Assembly: GCA_949987565.1 (NCBI GenBank)
Contig: OX465119.1
Location: 13,184,578 to 13,248,577 of the forward strand
Source of the DNA: Luidia sarsii
Lineage: Eukaryota > Echinodermata > Asteroidea > Paxillosida > Luidiidae
Direction of reading: 5' to 3'
DNA length: 64,000 nucleotides
Shown here: in pieces, positions 48,001-60,000 of the stretch
Position numbering within the stretch: the first letter of the stretch is position 1
Layout: every line of letters begins with the position of its first letter
The notes under the pieces: generated by a model
What the model was told of the DNA's origin: nothing
Seen by the model: only the letters and a program-made list of their open reading frames with translations
The model's database searches: none
Made by a program: the position numbers and the translations under genes

Positions 48001-51000
48001 TTTGAAAAAGAAATGCATGTCGGTTGTCTTTTGTTATGTTCTTGGTTCAGTACTTCACAGAAAGAGAGTTTATAGGACCAAAGCGATTGCAGTGGCGATT
48101 GTGAGGCCTAGGGACGATCATGTTTTGTACCCATCTCTAATCCTTCCATTCTTGGTTTTTTGGCTTTTGGCAGCGGTCAGCCGATGACGTGGCTGCCAGT
48201 AAGCCGGAGGAGGAAGAGACCGCCTTCCGGGGGCCCGAGGATGAGGAGTTTGATCTGAAGCCCGGCCAGACGAGATACCAGACCACCACCACCACCACCA
48301 CTACCAAGACTGTCTACAAAGTGGAGAGAACTGGGGAAGAGGTAAGGGCGCCTGACTATCCGTTGGGGGGGGGGTGCTCAGACCGTGACCCAATCCCGTA
48401 ATCCCCAAACCCCCAAACCCAATCCTTAACCCCTAACCCCCAATCCTTAATCCCTAATCCCCACCCAACCCTAACCCCTAACCCCCACCCAACCCCTTAC
48501 CCCCATCCAACCCCAACCCCAAACCCACCCCCGATCCCCTAACCCGCAATCACCCATCCCTAAAAAACCCAAACCCCAACCACCAACCCCCCCCTAAAAA
48601 AAAAATTGTGGTATCTAGAGATGTGTATTAGTTTCATTCGAGCATAGTCTTGTCTCAAGAAGTCTAGCTGTATGCAAGAGTAATGCCGTCTGACTTATCC
48701 ACATTATCCACAGTCATCTCCACAGAGTACAGACTAACTAACTGTCCAATGGCTTTGTGTCTGTGTTGTGTTATACGTACTTACATGTAGCATTTTTATG
48801 TGGTAAAAGCTCGTGTTAAACGCAAGATTCTTCTGCAGAGCACCTGTTACACTTGTTACACCTGTTACACCTGCTACACCTGTCGTTTTGACATTTGGCC
48901 AGGTTTTTGGGGGCCACTTTTCCTTCGAAGCATCGTTGTAATGTGATACACATGTATGTAGGTATATATTCTAGTAGCTGCTGCTGTTGTGTAACACTTA
49001 CACACCCAATTGTAATCCATTCCCCCCCCCCAAAAAAAGCAGCATCATTAATTTCATATTTGGCAGGGCTTTGGTTGCCTCGAATGAATATTCATAAGTA
49101 GAAGAGTGCAGTGAGTGACGATGGATGTGATTGGCCAATGGGCCATGTCCAGATTGCACTTCTGACCAATGAGAGAGTAGGTTGTACATCTCGTGTCTAG
49201 CGCAGTAGTGTCATAAAGTAGCATTGATGTTGCATGTGTGAAAATCTTAATTGCCCGAATACTGTTGCCAGCACTTAGACTATTGAACAAGACAGGTACA
49301 CATGGAGAACGGTATCTCTGCTTTGAAGTATCCAGGTATGGCCTGCCATGTGAAGTACGCATGCAGTGAGATAGCGTCGTGGTTATGAATGAGTCAAATA
49401 GACCCCCCCAAAAAAACCAGTTGTATTTGTCTATAACCAGCTCCACCTTTTCCTTGCAGGCCTTGGTGATGTTTTTTTTAGTCGCAGTCGGAGATAATCC
49501 AATAATCCAAAGTCTGTTAATCTCCTTGTTCCCCCGTTGTTGTTTTTTGATGTGCTAATCCCCCGCCGAGATCCTACCAAAGCTGACCAAGCCCAGGTCA
49601 GGCCGAGTAGAAATGGGTCTCTCCTAATACATTGCCTACCACTCTGTAAATGTCGACGGCTCACTCAGAGATCTGAGCCAGGGGGACCATGTTTTCTCTC
49701 CTCTCGTTGCATCCCAAGTAGACCCCCCCCCAAAAAAAAAAAAACCAGTCACAGACCCCCTTCTTCCGGCTCCTTCGACCGGCCAGCTCTCCCTTTTCTT
49801 TAAAGGCCCTACGCAACATTGGGAAGATCGGAAGAAACGATGTCCACAGATTTCCTTCCAATTTACACAGTTTTTTTAGATGGTCATGATAGAATCCTCA
49901 TGTTGAAATCTTACGGTCTGGGATGCTGTACTTCTCGAGAAATCTTCACTCAAACATCGACAAATACCGTAGTTCATTACCGGTACTTGCGAGTTATAAA
50001 CTATTTCTTACACTACAGAATGGTGCAAAAGAAATGACTTTTTTGCCTTTTTCTATTTCTCAGATTACCATTCAAGCTAAAAAAAAAACTTCGCATGATT
50101 TCTTTTCTGTAATGTTCAACGGTTTAACACACAAACTGTGACAATCTTCTGACTTTTACCAATGTTGGATAGGGCCTTTAAACCCCCTCTCCCCTCCCCA
50201 ACACAAACCCACCAACCCCCCCCCCCCCCGAAATCCCCCTCCCCCTCCAATAACTGCATTGCATTTATGTGAGTATACATTGTAAACTACATTGAAAGAA
50301 CACAACCCCACACCTCTTGCATCACCACAACAGCCCGGGGACCTGCTAGAGGGGGAGCCGGTTCTAATCGAGCCGTCGATGGAGGAGGCTCCAGCCACCG
50401 TCAGCACCGACGTCCACACCTTTGTCAGTGTCAGCCCGGAAACTTTCCAAGAGGTACACCTACCCACACCCACTCTCCACAGTCCACTCGGCCATCCGAA
50501 CAAAACCCACTCAGCCACTCAAACCACACGTGAATTCGGCTCGTACCTTTGATCTCTCTTTCCTTCTCTCCCACCGGATGAGATGAAATGAAAACACCAC
50601 ACATTCAAACCTCTCCCCCTTTCCCCACACCCCCCCCCCCACCCCCCCAGACCTATGTGAGCGGTTTCTCCATCACACTGCCTTGTATCGTTGTCTGTAA
50701 GCCAGGGTTTGCCTTTGTTTTTGAAGTTGCCTTCTCTGGGTTGATCTTTCCTGTCGATGTCCAGCCAGTCGCAATTCTATCGACCAAAAAAAAGCCCACC
50801 AGTGTTTACTCACCTGATAATAGAATTCAACTGAAGGGTTTTCCCCGCTGGATGTACCAGTATTACCAGCATTGCGTGCGAAATGCTGTGCCCGATTGCC
50901 CAACCAGATTACAGGCAGCTTGGATGCCCAACCTTCGCGTCAGTGAAAATGAATATCGTCAACTGAAAATATTTGTAGTCTCTGAAGATTCAAAGCCTTC

Positions 51001-54000
51001 AGGAAGGGGGCTATGAAATGAGCTTTCATCGGGCTTACTGATAGTTTTTTTGGGTAGTGGCCCGATCAGCCAGCTGAGAGGACAGTAAAAAAAAAGACAC
51101 GCCCTGGCTTATTAATGGCATATATTCATTATTAACTACAAATGGCGTCATCCCATCATTAATGCATTTTTTTTTAGGCCCTTTTTTTACAAGATTGGCT
51201 CGGGCTCAGGTGTTGTTCTCCCCCCCCCCCTTCTCCCCTGCCACACAAAACCTGGGAGAAAAAGAAAATGACCGAAAAGGCTGTTGTCTGTCGACAAATT
51301 TTGTTTGCTCCCGAGAAGACTGTGGTCGGAACCTTTGTGGCGTTGTAACCCGGAGGGGAAGAATCGATCCTGAACATGAGCTGATCAGTCGTAAAAGGGG
51401 CCGTGGAGACAATTTCATAGAGCCACTTGAGCTTCCAAATTTGCTCAAGCATAAAAAGGTCACGATTCATCGGATTGCTTTGCCAATCAGAAACTCACTT
51501 TTGTTTTATGCCGAGTCAAGAGAAATGGAACGCAAGTCAAAAGCAATTGACATCACACCGCAGTACGGTTTGTGATCATGTAATTTACACGGCAAAGACT
51601 TTTCATGCCTGGCAGATTTTTGTTTCGCTTTCAAGCGGCTCTTTGAAAATGGCCCCTCGCTCCACCCGGACTCCACCATTTTATCATTTTGTAGGGGGTG
51701 ATGCACTGCCGAGGGGCTGACCCGCCCGATTGCGCAAAGAGGTCAAAGGTTAACCCGCTCGCCGCCGAACGCCCTAATTGCCAATGCTCCCGTTCGTTCA
51801 GCCCTTAACTCGTAGTCATTTCGCGACTGTTTTTCGTTCAATGCTGGTTGGCGGTTTTTCCCTCAGGAAGTGTCAGGCACCTCTGGGGCGGTATTGTGAT
51901 GGTCGTGCAAGCAGACCTAGAAGTAGTCTGAATCACCGACACAGGATACCTCCGTTACTATGGGCAACAGCATTTCTGCTTGTACTTAAACAAAGGGGAA
52001 AACAAGATTAAAACGGAGACACTAAAAACACCTTTTTTTTCTTCCATTTGAAGTATGAAGTTGCGTTTCTAGAATAATCTATATTGGTATTTCAAGTCAA
52101 AAAGATTTATTTTAGTACTAACCACAATTGTTACCCTAGATATCCAAAAAATGCATGTCAGTTGTCACGCCTCCCACAGACAAAGAAGGACTTGAGCTAG
52201 CGACCTCTGGCCTAGATCCACTGACTTTCCTAAGTGCCAAATCCCTTCTCCCCACCCTCCCCCTAACCCTCCAGAGTATAACGTCTGGGCTTGTAAAAAG
52301 ACAACAGACTCGTCTGTGATATACCGGTACTGCTAAAATTCTCGTACCGGTACCTCCCGTTCCCCGTGGCACATCCAACCAAAATGGTACTCCGAAGACA
52401 CTCCCTAGTCCCCACCCGAACCACCACCCACCCCACCGCCAACTCCAGACGTGCGGCTTGAACAAACAGCACCCTCTAAAGCCTAATCAGATTATCCTCG
52501 TCTCATCTTCGTTCGGGGGGGAGGGGGGGAGGGGGGGAGGAATCCATCCGGCTGTCAGAGCTGATGACTGTCAGGGGTGTATGTGCAGCGTGCATGAGCC
52601 GGGATGATTGGTTTATTCCCTTCCACCGTCTTCTTTCAAACATGTAATGGTTCAGAGCTGCCTCCGTGATGTGGAAATTATCGTTGTCTGGCAAACGTCT
52701 TTAAAGCTGTCCTCGGTGCCTCACATTCACATTTCACATTTCAAATTTCACATTTCACATTTCAAATTTCACATTTCAAATTTCACATTTCAAATTTCAT
52801 ATTTTACATTTCACATTTCACATTCACATTTCATGTTTTACATTTCACATTTCAAATTTCGTATTTCAAATTTCACATTCACGACATTGTAATCTTAGAC
52901 AGAAGTATACAGAATATGGCATTATTGTGGTACAGTAAGACTAAGAGGTGATTAAATGCAAAGGGGTGCACGTTCATAAGTTTAAGGGCACAGACGAGAG
53001 GCAAAACCTATGAAGTCCTAAGCTCGAGTCAGTTATGCCTTGACAGGACAGGACAGGAGAGTTTGAAGGCAGACAGACATCAATGAATCCAGATTTACCT
53101 TAGAGAACAGCAAAAAAGAGATAAAAAGAACAGGTCAGAAAAAGTATTAAGCTAGATTAATTAAGTGGGTTTTTATAGCCTTTTTGTCTCAAGAACCGAA
53201 ATACTCTATCAATAGACAGATTGCGCGACCACTGTTTACATGCCATCACATGACTTGTAGTGGTAATTTTTTCATCTCATTTGGAAACAGAGCAGCGATG
53301 GAAATGTACAATGAAGAATTTAGCCAATGTGATACAGTAGTCTTCTTTGCTCATTTCCACTCCTGTTCTGCACCAAATGAGATGCAAAAATGCCCACTAT
53401 AAGTCACGTGATGGCATAGAATCACTGGCCGTGCAAACCGTCTATTGAAAGGCAGCGAGAACAAGAAAAAGAAGACCCCAGTCCTTATCACGATGCCCAG
53501 GATTGGGAGGAGTTAGGAGTCTTGGATGAATGATGTCCTGGGTTCTACGGTAGACTGTCACGGGTTTGTTGTCGATTAACCATCCCAGCTTGCCATGACC
53601 TGATTGTGACTCATTCCAGTGATTTCATGACTCACTCCCTTCCAAACATGAGGAGGAGGAGGAGGGGGGCCTGAAAAACGGGGCCAAGTTATTCCTCCAT
53701 CCAAAAAGTAATTTGGTCCGTTCGTCAAATTGCCCAAATTGGACTTCATGGTTCTGTTCTCGGCCGACTCATTTTGATCCATCAACTTCATCTCATCACA
53801 CGTGCACACTACGGCACTCAATCATTTCAAATACTGGTAATCATCATTTTGGTTTTTTGTTGATATATTGACTGAAAACTGCCACTCACTCCACCCTCTG
53901 ATATCATCAAATAATTTCAGATCTTATTCTAAACAATGGAATACTGTATCATGACCATGAAATAGCTGTCGGAAGACAAGATTTAAATGTTAATGAGATT

Positions 54001-57000
54001 TTTGATTTTCTCATGAAGAGTTAGTCTAAGACTATGTTGGAAACAAAGCCAGCCCGGACTGAATTTGTGTTTGACTTTACATAACAGGATTGTAGCCTAA
54101 AGAGTTGCTTGTGTGATGGCAGCAGCAAAACAATATACTGCTAGTAAATGTATCAAACTGAGCCTTGAGATGAGACTAGCCCGCCTGCAGCCATTCCATG
54201 TACATTTGTGCATGCCCTTGTGTAGACACTGAGTAGACCTTAATCCAGTAGGGCTCCCCTTCCCTCCCCTACACTTTTGTATGTGCCTTTCTTTTGTTCT
54301 TAGCCTCCACCACCAGCCCCGGAAGGAGATGTCGCCGTCATGCGGTGTCTGGATGAGGAATCTGAGGTGGGCTGTCAGTCAGGACAGGGGTGTGAAATCT
54401 CCGAGAACGAATTAAAAAAAAAAAATTAAAATTAAATGAAACAAAAAATTTAAAATGGCAAACTTGAGAACACAGGGAAACTTTGATTTGCACGACTTTT
54501 GTCGGACTTTAAAAAAAAAGGGAATTTGCTGTCCTTTTTTTTCACTTATGATTTGGAAGACTTTTTGAAAATCCTAAAGAAGTGAACCTGCTCTTTTTTT
54601 TTCCACTTAAGATCCGGAATAAAAACCTGAAAACCCCAAGAAAATTCTGGGGGGAAAATTAGGGCACTAGAATTTTTTTCTTATTTCTCCAACAAACACC
54701 AGATGACCTCTAGAGGAAAAACAAAACCCTCTTAGAGCTCAGAACCCTCTGGAAAGAACCTGTCCTCTCCTTGACGCAAACACATCTGTAACCCCCCCCC
54801 CCAAAAAAAAAAAAAAAAAAAAAACAACGGAAAACACCAAATTGGAAATACACCTTTTAATGTGTCCATAAACTTTGGAAGGCTGTGAGGAATTTGATCA
54901 AGGAAAAAAAAAATCTTTTTTTTGTCTTCCTTTATACTCTGGGCGACATCCAGGAAATTCCTGAGGAAAAAAAATGGGAAAAGAACCAGCCGGATCAAAA
55001 CTGCTGTTATTGAGCCTTCCTTCATGAAATCGTGTATGGACATTTCTGGATAAAACTTAGAACTACAACGCAAGTTGGCAAGAGACGTGGAAACAAAGTG
55101 TTCATCAGAAACTCTTTTTGTCGAGACGTCCCTCACAAAATACGAGAGACTTGTGAAAAAAAAAAAATCCTGGATGGAAATTTGAAGAGGGGAAGGGGGA
55201 AAAGCGATAATGTCAGAGTAATGGGAACCTGTGTTCTGAACGGTTTTCGTCGAGAAATACCGGGAGTGCGCCACGGTTGGAACTGCGGGGAAATCGTGGC
55301 ACGCTCCCTGAAAGTACTTTTGAAAGCTCAAAGACTTTGACTCTTTTTTTTTACTCTTCGTTTTGGAGGTTCCTTCTTCTCACACCCCTGGGCAGTGTTC
55401 AGACGTGCTGTGTATTACCACACCCGTATGCGGCACCCTTTTTGAAACTACCGACCCACTGATATCTTGTGTCACAACTCTCAAAAACGGGAAGGGAACC
55501 CCAAAAAAGAAGCACGCAAGCACTTTGAAAACCGCCTCTTCCTAAAAAAAGAACACAGACAAGCATTGGTCTTGATGAACAAGTTTGGTTTTATGTTTTT
55601 CAGAAGGACAAGCTTTTTGGGGGTTTCCCTTCCCTGCAATTTGCGGTCAGTTTTTTTTTTTTAGCATTACGTAGCTACTGTAGAGTTGAATAGCATTAAC
55701 CCATTGTAGAACTGAATAACGTGAACTTTTGTGAATGCAGCTGTCCTTTGACGTTCGTGACCGCCGCCCGTCGGTCCGTTTGGGTCGTGAGGCCACGCCC
55801 TTCCCCTCTCCAGGAGGGAGTGGAGGAAGGGTGTGGTCCACAGTTGCCGTGGACACCACGCCGCCCATTAACACTGCCTCGCTCTTGTATTAACCTCACC
55901 GTTCGGCTCCTCATGCTCGTTCAAATGTCATTAATGCTGCGCCTCTTTCTCTCTCTCATTGTTCTAACCAGCTACTAACTGCCCATACACTTTTTCCAGC
56001 CCTTTCTCTCTCTCTCTCGACACCCATTTCTCACGTTCACGCATTTAACAACCGGCTCGTTTCTTTTTTGCAGACAGTTTGCTGTGTCACTTTGTCTCAA
56101 CCACCTCGGTGCTGTCTCTTTCCCACATTCCTCTCAGTTCAGGTCCCCAAACCAGTCGCATAAAACTGGATTCCTTGTTCAGGATTTCCAGACTTTGTAC
56201 AGGAATTTCGTACTTATTATTCCTTCGTACTGGAACAATAAGTTTCTGCAAAAGATCACATTCTTGTGACTGTCTTTCTTTTTTCATTCGTACGGGAATA
56301 ATTAGTTCAGATTCTTGGGTTTTTTTCTTCAAAAGTTAGAGGGCCAGACGTTTCGATTCTAGCAGGACCTTTCTCAAAGGCAAAGTGACGAGGACGTACA
56401 CAGACAGTTTAATAGGGGAAGGAAAGCCCTGACACACATGACAGAGGAAGGACAAAAGGGAAGGGAGGGGAATTGGGATGCAGATGTACACATGAAGGGA
56501 GGGGAGATCAAAAGGCAAAACAAACAAAAGGGTGGGGAGGATCAAAGGGACAGGAGGGAGGTGGGAGATCAAAGGGGAAAGGGACAGGGAAGATGAAAGA
56601 AAAAGAGTTGTTAATGAAGTGAGAATATCCTGAATATTGAGGCCACGGTTTTTGTCAGAAGGATTTTGGAGTATCTTTTGATTTTGTTTTCGGTCCTAGT
56701 TCAAACTGGCCTTTGAATAATGCCTACTAGTATTTCAATGTGTAAGACACAAAGACCTGAATCCTGGCCTCTTGAAGTTCAGCCTCATCTGAAATGTCCA
56801 TAAGCTTTATCAAAGTGTGCACAAGCTAGAAGTCACCTCACTTTCATCAGTGTCATGATCTGCGACCTTCTCAAACTAAAAAAAAAGGGAAAAAAAAAAA
56901 ATGCTCTATCTTTTGTCCATTCTTTGGTGCCATGGGTTCATTCTTTCACTCTCTGATTTATCCGTCTTTGGCAATGCACACTCTTTTTTTTCCCCACCAA

Positions 57001-60000
57001 GTTTGGGATTGCACATTTAACATCTGTCAAATCATTCAGTGTCTGCGGAGAACAGTCGAGTCAGTCCCGCTCCGAGTAAGCGAGGTGATTCTTCTTGCCG
57101 ACCGTGGGCTTCCTCTCTTGTCGGTTCCAAGTCCGGTCAGTGGCGTTCGGTCATCCCGATCCCGGCCTGGCGGCCCTGCTGGGTGTGAAATGCGTGGGGC
57201 GATCCTGGCATGAAGCCGCGCCTGAGAGCATTGGCTAGTGCCGACTCCGATGATGTCGTTCTCTGTCAGGTCCGCAGCGCCCTTGAGAGTTTTCTGACAC
57301 CACGGTCCCCGTTCTCAACCGGACGGCTGAACCGACCGTGACGGGCAGCTGTGCCGTGTCTGTCCCACTCGCTGAAGAAACTCCGCCGGATGTGCGACGT
57401 CGGGTCGAGTCCCGAGCATTTGCCCAGCGGGAAAAAGTCACTTACCAAGGGTCACACCTTCGTGCCCCGCCTCCTCCTTGTGGCAACCCCTATACAACGA
57501 GGGGATGGGGTGACAAGTCACTTAACCCAGTCACTTACCCAGTCACTCGTTTGGGCAGCCCCTATACAACGATGAGAAGGGGTGACAAGTCACTTACCCG
57601 GTCACTTAACTTCGTCTTCCCTGCCCCACCTTTGGGCAGCCCCTAGACAACGATGGGATGGGGTGACAAGTCACATCACCCAGTCACTTACCCTGTCACT
57701 AATACCCAGTTTACTTACCCAGTCACTTAACTTTGTCCCTCCCCTCCCCCTCCGCCGTCCTCCTTTGAGCAGCCCCTAGACAACGACGAGATGGTGGCGG
57801 CCACGGCCTCGGAGGGTGACGAGCCCTACGTCAAGACGGCCACCATCATCCAGCAGGGAGACCCTGATGACAGCTCTCAGTTCAGCACCCACGACGTGCC
57901 CTTCGTGCAGACGGAGAACACCACCATCACCTACGAGCGGGAGGAGCCGGAGAACAGTCAGGACGACGGCGGCGTGCTGGTCAGTGCCCAGACGCTGTCC
58001 AGTGAGGGACACACCACCACCACCACCACACACATCACACGGGTAGGTTAAAGAGGGGGGGGGGAGAGGTTAGGCCAAAAAAAAAAAAACACGTTTAGCG
58101 TCCTGCCTTCTGGGAAAAAAGTAAGGAGGCCCTTTTTTCTTTTTTTTTAATGGCCGACACCCATTTATAAAAAAAACAAACCGAATTATCCCCCTCGGAA
58201 TAAAGTGAACAAGTACGAATAGACAATTTCCACACTGGCGATATAATAGTGATATTAAAAACTACAACTTTTTTAGTATTGGCCACATGCAATTATTGGG
58301 TAGTTTTAGACTATCAATTTTTTTAGTGTCCGGCAGACAATCAGAAAATCAGCCAATCAATCAGTCAGAGGGTGGGCGATATCATTTGATCGTTGGGTAG
58401 CATCTGATTTTATGAAATAGTATCAGTATCAATTCAAGCAGTCGTTCAGCCAATTGATCTGTAAATAGGTCAGTAGACAGCCCATCAGTCAGTCGGTCAG
58501 TCAGTCGGTCAGATAGCTCATGTTGTCAAAATTGAGTGGGCCTGGCGTTTCGATATCCTAGCAGGACCTTTCTCAAAGGCAGAGAAAGGTCCTGCTAGGA
58601 TTGAAACGTCAAGCCCACTAAATTTTGAGTTTTGCATTTTGGTAATTTTAGTCAGTAAACAGTTTGCAACATTTTTGTATATCACTTTCATATCTTTATA
58701 GGTTAGATTTAGAGAACCACAGCTAGGATATACAGAATCATTTGTAAATTCAAAAACAAATGAGTAAGATTTTGATCTGAGGGTTTTTTGTTAGCTACAA
58801 AGCCATCTCCACACACCATACCCATAGCCATATCATCCATAAGCTGCATGCGTTCACATAATGCGTGGCTTTTAGCATCGTGTGCGGCATACCCTACCGT
58901 ACCTTAGAAGAGAAAACCTAGCGTGGATCATCCTCCATTGACAGATGATGGGATGACGGCAGAGAATGGTCTCAAGATGCTGCCTCCCTCTCTTGGCACA
59001 ATTTTGTTCGCTCGGGTAATTGCCTTGACAACCTTGGTCCACAAGGTTTCCTCTCCCTCTCCACCTCCCTCTCCCTCTCCCTCTCCCTCTCCCTCTCCCT
59101 CTCCCTCTCCCTCTCCCTCTCCCTCTCCCCTTCCCCCTCCCTCTCCCTCTCCCTCTCCCCCTCCCTCTCCCTCTCCCTCTCCCTCTCCCTCTCCCTCTCC
59201 CTCTCCCTCTCCCTCTCCCTCTCCCTCTCCCTCTCCCTCTCCCTCTCCCTCTCCCTCTCCCTCTCCCTCTCCCTCTCCCTCTCCCTCTCCCTCTCCCTCT
59301 CCCTCTCCCTCTCCCTCTCCCTCTCCCTCTCCCTCTCCCTCTCCCTCTCCCTCTCCCTCTCCCTCTCCCTCTCCCTCTCCCTCTCCCTCTCCCTCTCCCT
59401 CTCCCCTCCCTCTCCCCCCCCTCTCCCTCTCCCTCTCCCTCTCACTCTCCCTCTCCCTCTCCCTCTCCCTCTCCGTCCCTCTCCATCTCCCTCTCCCTCT
59501 CTCTCTCCCTCTCTCTCTCTTCAATACTGACTGGTTTGCTTAATTTTTGTTGTCTGGTGATTTTCTTCAGACCGTCAAGGGTGACGTGACTGAAACCCGC
59601 GTGGAGAAGAAGATCATCATCCAAGGAGATGCGGACATCAACAAGGACGAGGTAAGAGAGGACATGTTTAGTTGTCACGGCAACCACATCTCAAACCATA
59701 CCCCCATCCCTTCCACTCTTTCCCCATCCCCTCTCACCATGCAGGCTTTTTTTTGGGGGGGGGAAGACCAGTTTAACGTGGAACACTTGGTCGGTTCAAG
59801 CTGAGATAGTCTTGAATCAAGACTAATCGAGTCTCATTCCCCGGCCCTCCATGCTTCTTATGTGCACTAATGGCCGGTGGCTCGTATCTAGACTAGACTT
59901 GATTCCAGACTGCAGACACATTGTGAACCTAGCCTCCCCCTCTGAGGACCCGAACCCCAGCTCTATGATTCAAGGCACTATAATTATTCCATTACAAAGG

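Larger units (their letters stand above)
44273..48173. other. Intron with several repeats
   Basis: Contains a palindromic MITE (45451-45540), a SINE body fragment (45558-45690), a partial MITE arm (45970-46030) and a 530-bp fold-back element (46402-46933). The remainder shows no recognised exon. Confidence 0.5.

Noticed and set aside
50156..50518. Minus-strand 120-codon frame
   Set aside because: It is the shadow of the + strand exon at 50334-50453 plus C-rich intron.
57270..57341. Phase-0 frame after an acceptor-like CTGTCAG ([20 protein letters not shown]) ending in TGA
   Set aside because: A faint likeness to part of the vertebrate SAB region is too short to trust, the pyrimidine tract is poor, and the frame stops before any donor.
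58923..59543. 206-codon Ser-Pro frame and Gly-Glu/Arg-Glu frames
   Set aside because: Pure translation of the (CTCCCT)n hexamer in an intron between two CTD exons.
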